NCBI RefSeq assembly: GCF_040807025.1
Contig: NC_090942.1
Location: forward strand, 193,930,247-193,994,246
From: Struthio camelus
Taxonomy: Eukaryota; Chordata; Aves; Struthioniformes; Struthionidae
Length of the DNA stretch: 64,000 nucleotides
Direction: 5' to 3'
Below the pieces are notes generated by a model. The model saw nothing but the letters and a program-made list of their open reading frames with translations, did no database searches and had not been told where the DNA came from. This document shows positions 51,201 to 61,702 of the stretch, one piece after another. The stretch's first letter is position 1, and every line of letters starts with the position of its first letter. A program made the position numbers and the translations under genes.

Positions 51201-54200
51201 ATTCATCTGTTCTTCCAAATGAGAACTATTTAAACAGTATTGTAAGCAGAATGGATAACAGAGTCCATAGCACATCTTTACAAGTTTCTACAAACGCAAG
51301 CTTGTTCTAGCTTACCTCATAGCTAACGTAACTACTTTATGGCTTTTCTACTTTATTACTTCAACATTTAGCTAATCTCATTGGATAGCTCAGTAAGCTA
51401 GTGAAGTTTAGCAAAAAACAATTTCTGCGGGTGTCAGAAAACTATGATATTGCTTAATCTGGGGTAATATGAGTCTCAATTCCCCATGTCTGCAGACTTC
51501 CATGCCCTAGGCACCTATATGATTATAGGATTAACTTGGCAGGCAAGAGATCTTATACCTGTTCAGTTAACTGCAGACATTCTGTGAGAGTCTTGTTGAC
51601 TTTTTCACCATGTAATAAATGCTCTAAAGAATCATCAGTAGAAGAGAATTCCTGTGCTTCACTTTTAGACTGGGTTCCCAGGAACACAGAAGGAGGTGGT
51701 CTCTTCATCACTTTTCCTTTAGATGCCCTCCATTCAGCCAGGGGAACTCTGCATTTAAGAACATTAGCTGTGATCAAACAGATACTTTTTTCTACATTGA
51801 TTGATAGTAATTAGGGTAAATCACAAAAAGACATTGAGAGGTTAAGTATCCACAGACAGTCCTCCTTTAATCCTAAGAGGCATACAGTTGCCACACAGGT
51901 CTGTGCAGAAACCTGAGAACCATGGCTAACACCTCAGCTGCTTCCTATCTACCAAGTCATAATACTTAAATCTCTCCCTGTCCAGCAGCCACAAGACTAA
52001 GGCAAAAACTCCATTTTTCAAGGGAGGGTAAAAGTGCTTCTGATCTTATCCACTTCAGAGTAGAAAACTGGAGAAGATTGTTTCTAAAGACAAAAAGCAT
52101 GCAGAGCAACTGCAAACACTATCACACAGCTTTTAAATATGGAACTGATGTTGTCTTTAAATGTAACTGTCTTCACATCCATTTCATTTTCCCTCCTTCC
52201 CCCAGACTACTGATTTGTTAAACATGACTTCCTACAACTTTTAGATCACCACCATCACCTCATTATCCAGGCTATATTCGCAAAGCTGAAAAATATTTCA
52301 TTGAAAAGTGATCTCCCTCAGTGTATGGATATGCTCACTTCTATACACATATTGCCTGAGGTTTTTTTTTTTTTTAAAGTACTGGTATAGATGTGCAATT
52401 AATTTACAGGAGTATTACAGGAGTATGTGCCATGCTTACTAAGAATGTCACTTAGCCTAAAAGAACTGGAAACACAAGAGTTTTCTATTCATATATGCAC
52501 AGGACAAGCTGTAAGCTGAAGAGGTGCTGCAACTAGTCAGAATCCCAGTTTCTCAGTATTAAGACCGCAGTTTTACAGTCTATTGACTTTTGGTCAACAT
52601 GAAGTTCTATTTAAACATTCAGTTCTCATTCTTCAGTGCATCTACAGCAACAGGTAAGGTCACTTTAGGTGTTCTTGAAAAGGTCTAACTACCTCATGTG
52701 CTCAAGGGGCAAGACGCTAATTCAATTACCTTCTCTCTTCCGCTGACTCTTTTGGCAGAAGAGATTTTCTGTTGCAAATAGTTTTAGAATCCTGTCCTGA
52801 TTTAGTAACAGGAACAACAGAAATTGCTTTTGCTGTAGCTTCTGGTCTTGCATCTTCACAGGAATCTGCAAGTTTCCTCACTCCTAATATTTTGTGCTCA
52901 GAACTGTTTGAAGTGGCCCTCAGTGGCACTGGTCCCCTTCTACCAATCACCTTTTGGCCTGTTACTTTTGTTAGTGATACAGCAGACGTTGACTGTTGCT
53001 TATTCAGACTGGACTGTGAGTTAGCTTTGATAGCTGGTTTACTCGGGAATGGGAGGACACCCTTTGGCTTTACAGAATTTGGGGAGTTTGTGACTTTGAT
53101 GGTCTTCATAACTACATTGCAGTTGCTTGTGGAGAGAGATCTCACTGATGGTTTAGTGGCAGAAATAAGAGGCTTCTTGTCTGGCAAAGAACTCTTCCCC
53201 CCCTCACTTTTTGGTGCTTTTCGGAAGGAGTTTATCTTGGATTGGATAACTTTGCCACGGTATGTACCGAGCACTGGTTTCTTTGGTAGGCTGACATTTG
53301 AATTTTGTTTTTCTGCAATCAGTTGCTTCTCTTTTATGCTTTTGACATGCAAGAAGGACCGGCTAAGTGACACATGTTGAGGTTTTATTTCAGCGGCTTC
53401 ATCCTTGGAAGTAAAATCTTCAGGATTATAGCTTTTCCCCAATGTGGAATTTGCCAGAGTGATTGTAGAAGACTTTAAAATAACATTTTCTTCTAAGGTT
53501 CTGCTTGATTGGTCCCAGGAAACTTTATCAGCATTCTCTGTATCTTCCTGAAATAAAAGACATGTTAGAAGATGGTAGAAGTACATTCATGCTGCATTTT
53601 ACTCATGTTTCTGAAAGGTCTTTCACACATTTGCAGGAAGTGATCTACTATTACAGCAGAATTCACATCCGAGAATCAAATAAAAAATATTCTAAAAAAT
53701 AAATGGATTAGGCTGCATACAGTCAGAAGCTCACTTTGAATATCCTATCACTTAGCCATTCCTCTCCTAAGTGTGGATAGCCTATTAACACAAGGTAACT
53801 AGTAAAGCCCTTGAAAGGAGAGGTATTAGCATTTGTTACCAGAAGAGGAAGAAATCTTCTTACTAATGAGCAATAGGACAAAATAAACGAAAAGTAGCAA
53901 ACAGATAAAAAGGCACTTGAATTTTTATGTATGGCATTCTCCCTTACTACTCCTTGAAACACTTGACTCTGCATTTTCTCAGCAGGATTCTAGCTCAGAG
54001 GTCATGGGGAAGCAGGATCTAGTCTCTTCCTTCAAAAGAGGTTCTGCAGCAACAAATGCAGCACCATTCAAGCAGCATCTTATGGAAAAGTAAAACATTC
54101 AAAGGCAGGAGAAATACCAGAACAGCCTATCAAAGTTTGCAGAAACTGATCACTCAGTTTGCTCACGGCTAGGAAAGTACTGCTGCAGAGAATATTGTTA

Positions 54201-57200
54201 ACTCTTGAAGTCATTGTTTAGGATCTGACTCACAAAATTACTCAACCAGACCATAACATGCTCACCTCTTACAATTCAAGGGAATCTTCCTTGGAAAACT
54301 ATACCTCAAAAACTACATATTTTCTGATTTGTCATTCAGACTTAGAATTTTAGATTTGACCAGATCAATAGCAGTTCTTGTACTCAAGAACCAGTTATTT
54401 AAAGGATGCACCTAATTTGTCAACTCCACTTTAAAATGAAATGAGAAATGAACACAGACCAAATAATTCCCCTCCTTCAGAAAATTTCTAAAAACCTTTG
54501 TTTTCACCACTGGAATTTTCCCTCTTAACATTCATTTTCAAAGTTATTTCCTCACATAACCCCAGATTTCTCAAATCTTTTGCAAATCGCACTGCCAAAC
54601 TCAAGACAATCTAACACGAATGTAGGCTTTGCCTAGTGTTTCCTCACCTTTTGCTAAGAATAGGTCTAGGAGGGAATCTGTATTTTGCCATTTCTAGCAG
54701 CACTACCGTGAACATGGGTACATCTTAATTTCAGAAGAGTTGCACAAAATGATATAGGAGAAACATTTCTTTAAACTCTGATTAGGTGTTCAGCTTCTGC
54801 TTCCAAGCACATTAAGTTTACCAGTATTATAACTTAAAACCACACATGTTCATGACCCGGGTTTGGTGGGGTCCTTTAAGGTTTTGGGGGAGGATTTTGT
54901 GCAAATAAGTTAGTACAATAGAAATTCTTCTGACAGCAGAAGACCCTGCTCAAATTTTAAAAACATCCTGAAGACTAAGTATATCCAAAAAGTTCCAAGA
55001 ACCCCAAGGTGGGAAAATTGAATCCAATTTATTATTTGAGCAATAATTCTTTAATCCCGTGTTCAGTCAGGTACAAACTAAGTGTCAGTATGATCCATTG
55101 CATACAGTAATGGGGCAGTGCACTAAAACAGTGAGTGGAACACTAGCCACAGAAGACTGGCATCAGTGTTTGCATATCATTCTAAGAAAAGACTTACCAT
55201 TTTTCGCTTTGCAGATTTTAAGGCCTGTATTTTGTCTTGCAGTTTATTGCTAGTTGCTTTCCCAGTTCTGCTACTGCTTTAAAAAAGACGAGAATTTAAA
55301 TTATCTTGTGAAATAACAAGAATATATAGTATTTTAGAGTAAGTTAACACGCTCCAGGTAGCAGTCTGAATTCACACTGAAGCATTTCTATTCAGCGTAT
55401 ATTCTTCCTCCAGAAGAGATAAATGGCTAATTAAGCAACAGTCATGGCTCAGACTGCAGAGCATGCCTTCCTCCACCAAAAAGAGCCGACAAACAGAGAA
55501 GAGCAGGGAGCAGAGCATATTTCCTGCAGTCACTTTAGGTTTAAGGAGGAACACCAACCTGTTGTCTAACGCATCTACTACAGAGATCAAATTTTGCACA
55601 TGCTGCTGTGTTTGCAGGGGAAAGAAAGAAAACAAGCAACATCCTGCAAAAGGAAGTGAAGCTAGGTTATTGCGGTAGTCAGAGGCCAGGCCTTTTGGGG
55701 TGAGTCTGTGCAGGGATACATAGTTCCCATCATACTGAGCTTCCAAAACCTGCAATCAGGCACCAGAGCTGTCAAGATCACACTACCCAGTGAGAACCAA
55801 AACCGCTAAGGCCAGTGTTACTTCCTAGAAGCTATGAAAATTTAATGACAACTCAGAAGAAAACATTTCAATTTCAAGTTACAAATTCAAATTCTTCCTC
55901 AAATGCTTCATAATGCAATATATAGAACAAGTAACACAAGTTGCATGCAACTTAAAATTAATATTTGTTAATTAACAACTAATATCTTTGTATCAGAAGA
56001 CATTCCGGAAGCTAACTGAATTGAAAAGGAAGGTAAAGACACATTAGTGACTTCTAAATATTGGAGAAAGCAGTCTGCATCACCTCATTTTTACCTACAA
56101 TACAGAAAATACATTAAGGGAACCAATCAGAAAACCCAATCTTAAGGCCAGCCCTACAGCGTAGGCTAGTAACAGCTTCCAGAAAGGGAAATATCTGCAA
56201 AATAAAAGCATTAGTCATAACCACAAACATGATGTCACTTAACAGTGAGTTAACTGAAAGCTATAAATAGCCCTGGAATTTAATAGGCAGAGAAGGAACT
56301 GAAAGCAAGGGAAAGAGAAAGTAGACCAAGCACTAAATTAAGATGACTATCGCTACAATGCAAGTAGTTTGCACTGATTTTCTAACACAAGATAGCCTTG
56401 TACAACATGAAAGTAGCTATCTTTTCCTGCTACACACAAGAAGCATCTAGCAGGGGATATTTATCCTTAGCATTTGTGTATTTTATATTCAAAAATCATT
56501 GGTCAGCTAGATGCGTGCCACTAAGCGGTTCCAGCTACTGTTGAACAACACAGGACCATGCCACTTTAAATATATGAAGGGGTAAACGAGACTTCCCAAG
56601 TAGGTGAACACAAATTTCAGACTGAAACAGAAATTTTGCTAAAACAGATTAGGGTGACAAAGCTACACCACAAGCTAATGTTAGAGCTAGAACCCTCTGT
56701 TCTACTTCTCACCATTATGTTCTCTAAGGAAATCTGTTGCTTATTTAGAAGCCTTACACAGTAAAAAATATTTATCTAGACTTTAGCCAACAGGAGGAAA
56801 AAGATTTAAATACAAAAATAAAATGTTAATAAGTACAACTAACTGGTGAGAGAGAGCCCACATTCTACTTACAAAACATTATGGTTACCTGCTTCACACA
56901 GGCTGGATTCAATCACAGTAGATTTGCTTCAACAGAAAAGAGTGAATTAGTAAATACTACGCATAATGAAGCTAAACTAAGTAGATACAATGAACAGACA
57001 GCATAACTTGAGTAGAAACTGGGGAAAAGTTATTTGCAGAATGAAGGTTATAGAGACAAGCCATAAAGCGGAACATAAAATAAGAGCTCTGCCTTGAAGA
57101 CAGCCTGCCCTCCTCCTGTCTCAGTCTCAAGAGAAGCAGATGACAGTTCATAAGTTGCATCTATTAAGATTCATTCCTTTCACAAAGGCTTTTAGTACTT

Positions 57201-60200
57201 GCTGCCAATAAAAGAACCTTAGGAAGTCGATGGTTCTCTGCAAGAACTGCTATTTAATTCTTTCCCACCAACCATGGAATTTTCTAAAGGAGCATTAGCC
57301 ATAGCAGAAAGCATAACGCTACCTGAAAGATGCCTGTTTTTCTTGAATGCGCACACCAGAAAAGGTCTTCTTTCTTGACAGATATTCTTCAACTTTTTGT
57401 CTTCTTTGCTCTAATGGGTTAAAAAAATAAATTTTGTCTTCATTTTCTCCTCAACTACTAATTCAGCACAAAGTGTCTCCTAAGAAAGGAAGTGCATTTA
57501 GGAAAGTACCAAGACAATATGAAACTCAGACACAGGAAATTAAGAAAGTCTTTGGTTTAACATTCACATCTTATGACATCTCGTATTCTCTCATTTATTT
57601 AGAGAGGCTATATTCAAGGGTAACTGAATACTCTTCCAAAGGCCTGTCTCTGCTGTGCAGTGAACAGTGAAAATGGGATACAGTATTCTGTTCTGGAATG
57701 GCTTTCTATATTAAGACAAAGGCAGCTGGTTTAAGAACCTTTTCAGGATTGCTCCACCCTGTTCACACTCCTGCAGTTGGTCCAGCATTTGTGCAGATGC
57801 TCTGGCGACAATGTAGGAGGAACAAGTGATTTTACAGATAGTCTGAGTTCATGTTTCTTGTTTTCTACCTGTAATGTACTTATCTTAAAACTGTATGCCT
57901 GCTGAACCGACAGTAGGTATGGGAATTATTGGACAGGCATCCGTATAGGATGCATCCAGGACAGGCATCCATATAATTATTGGACAGGCATCAAAACCCG
58001 TCTGGATGTGATCCTGGGCAATATGCTCTAGAGGTCCCTGCTTGAGTATACTGTTGATCTTTTGCAGAGAACTTTTTCTCCTCCTCACAGGAGCTAGTGA
58101 CATGCCATGCTGGAAAAAAAAATGGGACAGGATGGACCCACTCAAAGCAGAACAAGCTGAAGCATACACACAGCCAGTCTTGACAGCTAGGACCCCGTCT
58201 TGCAACCATTTCTAATGCAGTGGGATTGCAGAGCAGGAAGTTAAAGTATTAGCCACTCTGACCAATACTTTATTCATGGCAATCAAGAACTTGTAGCTTT
58301 TCACCATCCTCCACCATAAACAGGTTCATTAACCAGTGGAAGCTTTCCTCAAACTCACAGATCCAACAGAACTTGCCCCTCCATAGCAGCCATGATGGCC
58401 CTGTTGAGCCTGTGCTCATTTTCTTCCTCTTGCATGTCTTGTCTAGCCCACCATTCTTGATTCACAGTTAAGAAGCCTCAGCAAGTTTCCTCAAGATTGA
58501 GGCACCCTGTGTTACTCAAGTCAGATGCCGGAAACTGCAAAAATATCGTTGCCTTTAAGGACCTGAAGGTTAATCTTGTAAAGCAAGAAAAGAATAAGCA
58601 CTTCATTTGGCAGTTTCCATTGGTTAAAGTTTTCATCCCACAGAATGTGGCAGGTATCCTCAGGGCCTCCTTTTAGTATGGGAGAGCCCAAAAAAGGCAA
58701 GTGTTCTCATGCACTGGCACACCAAAGCCTGAATCGCATTAGCTGACAGAGTGGGTCAAGACTTGGGCTTACTGCAATGCCATTTCATTTATGAGGTCGG
58801 GTCAATTCTGCTGAAAAGCTAGGTGTATGACCAATTTGCTGGCTACCTATGGTAAGTGACAACAATTAATAGAGATACCTCAAACAAGTCATAGAAGAAT
58901 CATCTAGAACTGGCAAAAATGCACTCAAGCTCAGGCAAAATTTAAAAAAAGAACTATTTTATTGTGTATTTGTAAGGACCTTGCTTCCCAGTTGGGAACA
59001 AGGTAAGTGGTTTGCAGAGCTAAAGTCCAGCAAAGAAACCTGCGTCAAGAATTCTTGTAGACATGCACCAAGACTGCTACAACAGCTATTCTGCCCCTTA
59101 ATGAGCTTCAGGTATCAAGAGAAGGACTAGAGTACAATGTTTGTGCCTGGGCATTTGTATTAGGAGTCAACTTTTGCATGGCTCATAAGCCGGAAAGCTG
59201 TTTTTATAGACTTCACTATTTAAAAGGATATCTAAGCAATCCTGACTATTCGAAGTCTGTGGTCTTTTTCAAGAAGTGTTGAGACAGAAGTTGTCCCAAT
59301 TTTCTGTGTTATTTCCCTACATAAACAAAAGCAGCAATGCTTCAAAAAAGCTGAAGGCTCTGCTTATGTTTGGTGCAGCTGAATGACCAAGCAGTGAGGT
59401 CAGTGACAGTGTGAGTGCAGTGATGCTTACCAATCACTGCAGCTGTGCCAGCCTCATAAGAGTACCCTGCACTGAAATCCTGGCATGCAGTTTGCTGAAT
59501 GGTTAAGTGGTTGGAGTCATGCCACAGCACATGCTGTGGATTGCTAGCTGTTTCTGAACCGCTGTGGTTACAGCACAGGACATGCCAGCCCATGCAAAGC
59601 CCTCACGTGATCAACCACTTTGATCCCACACTGTCTTGCATCTTCCCTTCTAAGAAAAGGGGAACTAAAGCCTCAGAGCTTCTATTGGAAACATAAGAAA
59701 ATATTGTACCATGGTAGCACAGCCACCGCAGAGGTGTACTCCCAGGTGTTTCCTCTGAGCACACAAACACAGGGTGCAGAACAGTCATGCATCATATTTC
59801 AACAAAGGGATGCCACCCACTCCTGATTCCCTGGGAAAGTCATGCAGGTGACCAGAGAAACCAGTCTACAGAGGAAACAAAGCTGTGAAGGTGTGGTGCA
59901 TTGCTGGTCTGACAGGTCACCTTACTGTTCTAGAGCAGAGACACCCACAAGTACTACCAACAAATTAGCATCAGTACAAAACTATGCCTAGCTCCAGTAG
60001 AAATGAAGGCTTGTGATTTATTCTAGAATTTACCTCTAAGGCAAGGAGTTACCTTCCACGAACATGCATCTTTATTCGGGTGCAAGTGAACTGTACAGAG
60101 AAACCCTTTTACACTCAGAAGCGCAATGCTTTGCGCTACCGCTATCCCAGCCAGCTGTGAGGGCTCCCCGAGAGGCAGCGCCCATCGGCTGCTGCCGGAG

Positions 60201-60508
60201 GCTGCCTAGTAGCCAGCCATGGCTATACAGCCGCTGCTGGAGCCGCGCTGAGCTCCGCTCCAGGTACCGCACCCGCGTACCGGCCGGACACACTCCGCTT
60301 CAGCCCCTCAGGGCTTCGAGCAGCAACGTCTGCTCCAAGCCGCTCCGCCCGCCTGACTGGCGGAAGCCAAGCCAGGCGAAAGGCGGCCGGCTCAGCTCCG
60401 GTAGGCTTTGCCGCCCGGGCCGGGCCCCGCTTCCCTACGACCCTTACCTCTGTAGGCCGGCTCGGAGCGGCGGCTGGGCGGGAGGTGCGGTGAGGGGCGC
60501 GCTGTCAT
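48214..60508 (-). CDS. CKAP2: CKAP2, cytoskeleton-associated protein 2 (complete coding region, 9 exons)
   Basis: Coding exons in transcript order: 60448-60508, 57323-57410, 55198-55276, 52730-53547, 51559-51748, 50851-51018, 50256-50328, 49283-49676, 48214-48445. The total is 2103 nt, 700 residues (human about 683). CKAP2 binds and stabilises microtubules at mitotic spindle poles and is degraded after mitosis. Diagnostic blocks: EQRRQKVEEYLSRKKTFSGV near the N-terminus, KKPVLGTYRGKVIQSKINSF, the C-terminal-domain LAEWRASKGKVMKRPP (about 353-368), LIKNIPGAKKLAKYWIC, EEAILAGA, SYLMKYNLSTTPYLES and YVSSLEQLGEMGSK. The large exon is Ser/Lys/Thr-rich and probably disordered. A KEN box lies at residues 604-606 (49336-49344). 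The start codon lies in CGGCCATGA in a 61-base coding first exon. The gene is head-to-head with VPS36. Confidence 0.95.
48446..49282 (-). other. CKAP2: Last intron of CKAP2
   Basis: An 837-bp phase-2 intron with no recognised internal feature. Confidence 0.5.
51749..52729 (-). other. CKAP2: CKAP2 intron, featureless
   Basis: A 1-kb intron following the large exon. No supported exon or repeat beyond a short T-run near 52362. Confidence 0.5.
53548..55197 (-). other. CKAP2: CKAP2 intron, featureless
   Basis: A 1.65-kb intron upstream of the large exon. No exon, RNA gene or repeat recognised. Confidence 0.5.
55277..57322 (-). other. CKAP2: CKAP2 intron
   Basis: A 2-kb intron. A 127-residue minus-strand open frame at 55372-55755 overlaps nothing known, and the flanking exons join in phase without it. 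No repeat recognised. Confidence 0.5.
57925..57991 (+). repeat. Short tandem repeat of GGACAGGCATCC
   Basis: The 12-base word GGACAGGCATCC occurs at three places. Two of these are preceded by ATTATT. A related GGATGCATCC lies between them. It directly abuts the CR1 scrap. Confidence 0.75.
57992..58046 (+). mobile_element. CR1 LINE scrap
   Basis: CAAAACCCGTCTGGATGTGA, then TCCTGGGCAATATGCTCTAG and CCCTGCTTGAG match the sub-terminal part of CR1 and align to 31240-31300 in the other copy. The 3' end with the octamer repeat is missing, which is unusual for CR1. Confidence 0.8.
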
Positions 60509-60572
60509 GGCCGCGGGCGCTTTATAGGGGGCTGCGAGGCCGGGGGGGGGCCGCGGCGCAACGCTGCCGCCG

Positions 60573-60636
60573 TTTGAATTACCCGCCGGAGAGCGCCTCC
60601 CTGATTGGGCCGGCCGCGGGACTTGAACTGGCCAAT
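60573..60636 (-). promoter_or_regulatory. CKAP2: CKAP2 core promoter: CHR-like element and two CCAAT boxes
   Basis: TTTGAA at 60573-60578 is the classic CHR hexamer. ATTGG at 60604-60608 is a CCAAT box in CKAP2 orientation, and CCAAT at 60632-60636 lies in the opposite orientation 28 bases further upstream. CHR plus NF-Y sites at about 30-base spacing is typical of G2/M genes repressed by DREAM in G0/G1. This fits the mitotic role of CKAP2. The assignment is inferred. Confidence 0.6.
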
Positions 60637-61027
60637 GGGCGAGCGCGCCGCGGGGGCGGGCGGAGGAAGGGGCGGTTCCCGGCGCGCGCGGGGCGGGGCG
60701 GGGCCGTCAGGGTGCGCGGTGGGAGGGGGGGATGCTTGTTTTGGTGTGTGTTTGTGCGTGTTTGGGGTGTCCGCGTGAGCCCCAGGGCAGCGTGGCTGCT
60801 CTCCCCGGGCACGCACAGAGCCCGGCGGCCGGGGGGGGGGGTCAGGGCGGCCCTCCCCCGGGGGGCGGAGCGGGGCAGGAGAGGGAGGTGTTGGCCGAGC
60901 GTTGGATGTCCGTTGGGGTTCGAAGGAAAACGGGAGGCTCAGCGGGCGGGTCTCCTCGTTCCAGCGTTTTGTGACGTGTTTTGAAAGGGGCATCGGGGCT
61001 GGCGGCGCGGAGTGACCGCAGCGCCTC

Positions 61028-61057
61028 GGGGGGGGGGGGTGGGGGGTGGGGGGGGGG
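61028..61057 (+). repeat. G-rich tract with quadruplex potential
   Basis: Twelve G, T, six G, T, ten G: four or more G-tracts with one-base loops, inside the bidirectional promoter. Confidence 0.85.
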
Positions 61058-61457
61058 CCTGCTGCCTTTGCGCCGTGCGGCCTCGTGGGCACGGCGGCGC
61101 CCTGGCGTGGAGCGAGTCCGAGTCGTGCTGGGGGGGAGGGACGGACTGCAGCGTAGAAGCGCCTCGGATCCGTGCGCGGTGTGTTTGGGCGAGCTGTTTT
61201 CTGCGAAAGAGTGTGTTGTGCTCCTTCTAACGCCGTGACTGCCTGCTCTTCGTGACTGTTTTAACGGCACCGAGGGCGGACTGCCAAGTCCGGACCGAGC
61301 TCCGAGCCGCAGCCGGAGCCTGGCGGTACTCGGCAAAGCCTCGCTGCGGGCCCGGGCTCAGGGCCGGGACGGACCCGCCGTTGCGGAGGGCAGGGGCAGC
61401 TGCGGCGGGGAAGACGTGCCGGAGCCGATCGCCCCCAGACGCGGCCTCGCCGCCGGG

Positions 61458-61547
61458 CAGCGGGAAGATGGCGGCCGCCCGAGGCGCCCCCTGGCGGCCC
61501 GCCGCAGCGAGGCGACCGGGCCGCCTCAGCGGGAAGATGGCGGCCGC
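61458..61547 (+). promoter_or_regulatory. VPS36: Duplicated AAGATGGCGGCCGC (YY1-type) motif in the VPS36 promoter/5' UTR
   Basis: CAGCGGGAAGATGGCGGCCG occurs at 61458-61477 and again at 61527-61546, 69 bases apart. A third relative, AGATGGCGCCGC, is at 61564-61575. AAnATGGCGGC is the YY1 site of housekeeping promoters and usually lies just inside the transcript start. The ATG in it would be an upstream start codon if transcribed. Confidence 0.65.
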
Positions 61548-61702
61548 TCCCGAGGGCGCCGCCAGATGGCGCCGCGCGGCCGCTGGTGCCGGGGAAGCGG
61601 CGGGGATGGGGCCTGTCTGCCCGCCCGCCCGGCGGCCGCGGGGGGGAGACGGCGGCGGCCCGGGGTGCCGGCAGCAGCCAGGGAGGGGAAGGGGAGGCCG
61701 CC

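Larger units (their letters stand above)
57411..60447 (-). other. CKAP2: First intron of CKAP2
   Basis: A 3-kb phase-1 intron. It holds a short tandem repeat with an adjoining CR1 scrap (57925-58046). Its start lies in the CpG island. Otherwise no feature is recognised in 58,050-60,100. Confidence 0.6.

Noticed and set aside
52772-53380. 202-codon plus-strand open frame
   Set aside because: It is the antisense shadow of the large CKAP2 exon, which has strong protein similarity on the minus strand.
55372-55755. 127-codon minus-strand open frame inside a CKAP2 intron, considered as an extra exon
   Set aside because: No similarity to CKAP2, no convincing pair of splice sites, and the flanking exons join in the correct phase without it.
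60064-60984. 306-codon plus-strand open frame across the CKAP2 promoter
   Set aside because: It crosses CKAP2 exon 1 on the opposite strand, is Arg/Gly/Ala-rich and shows no family motif. A CpG island artefact.
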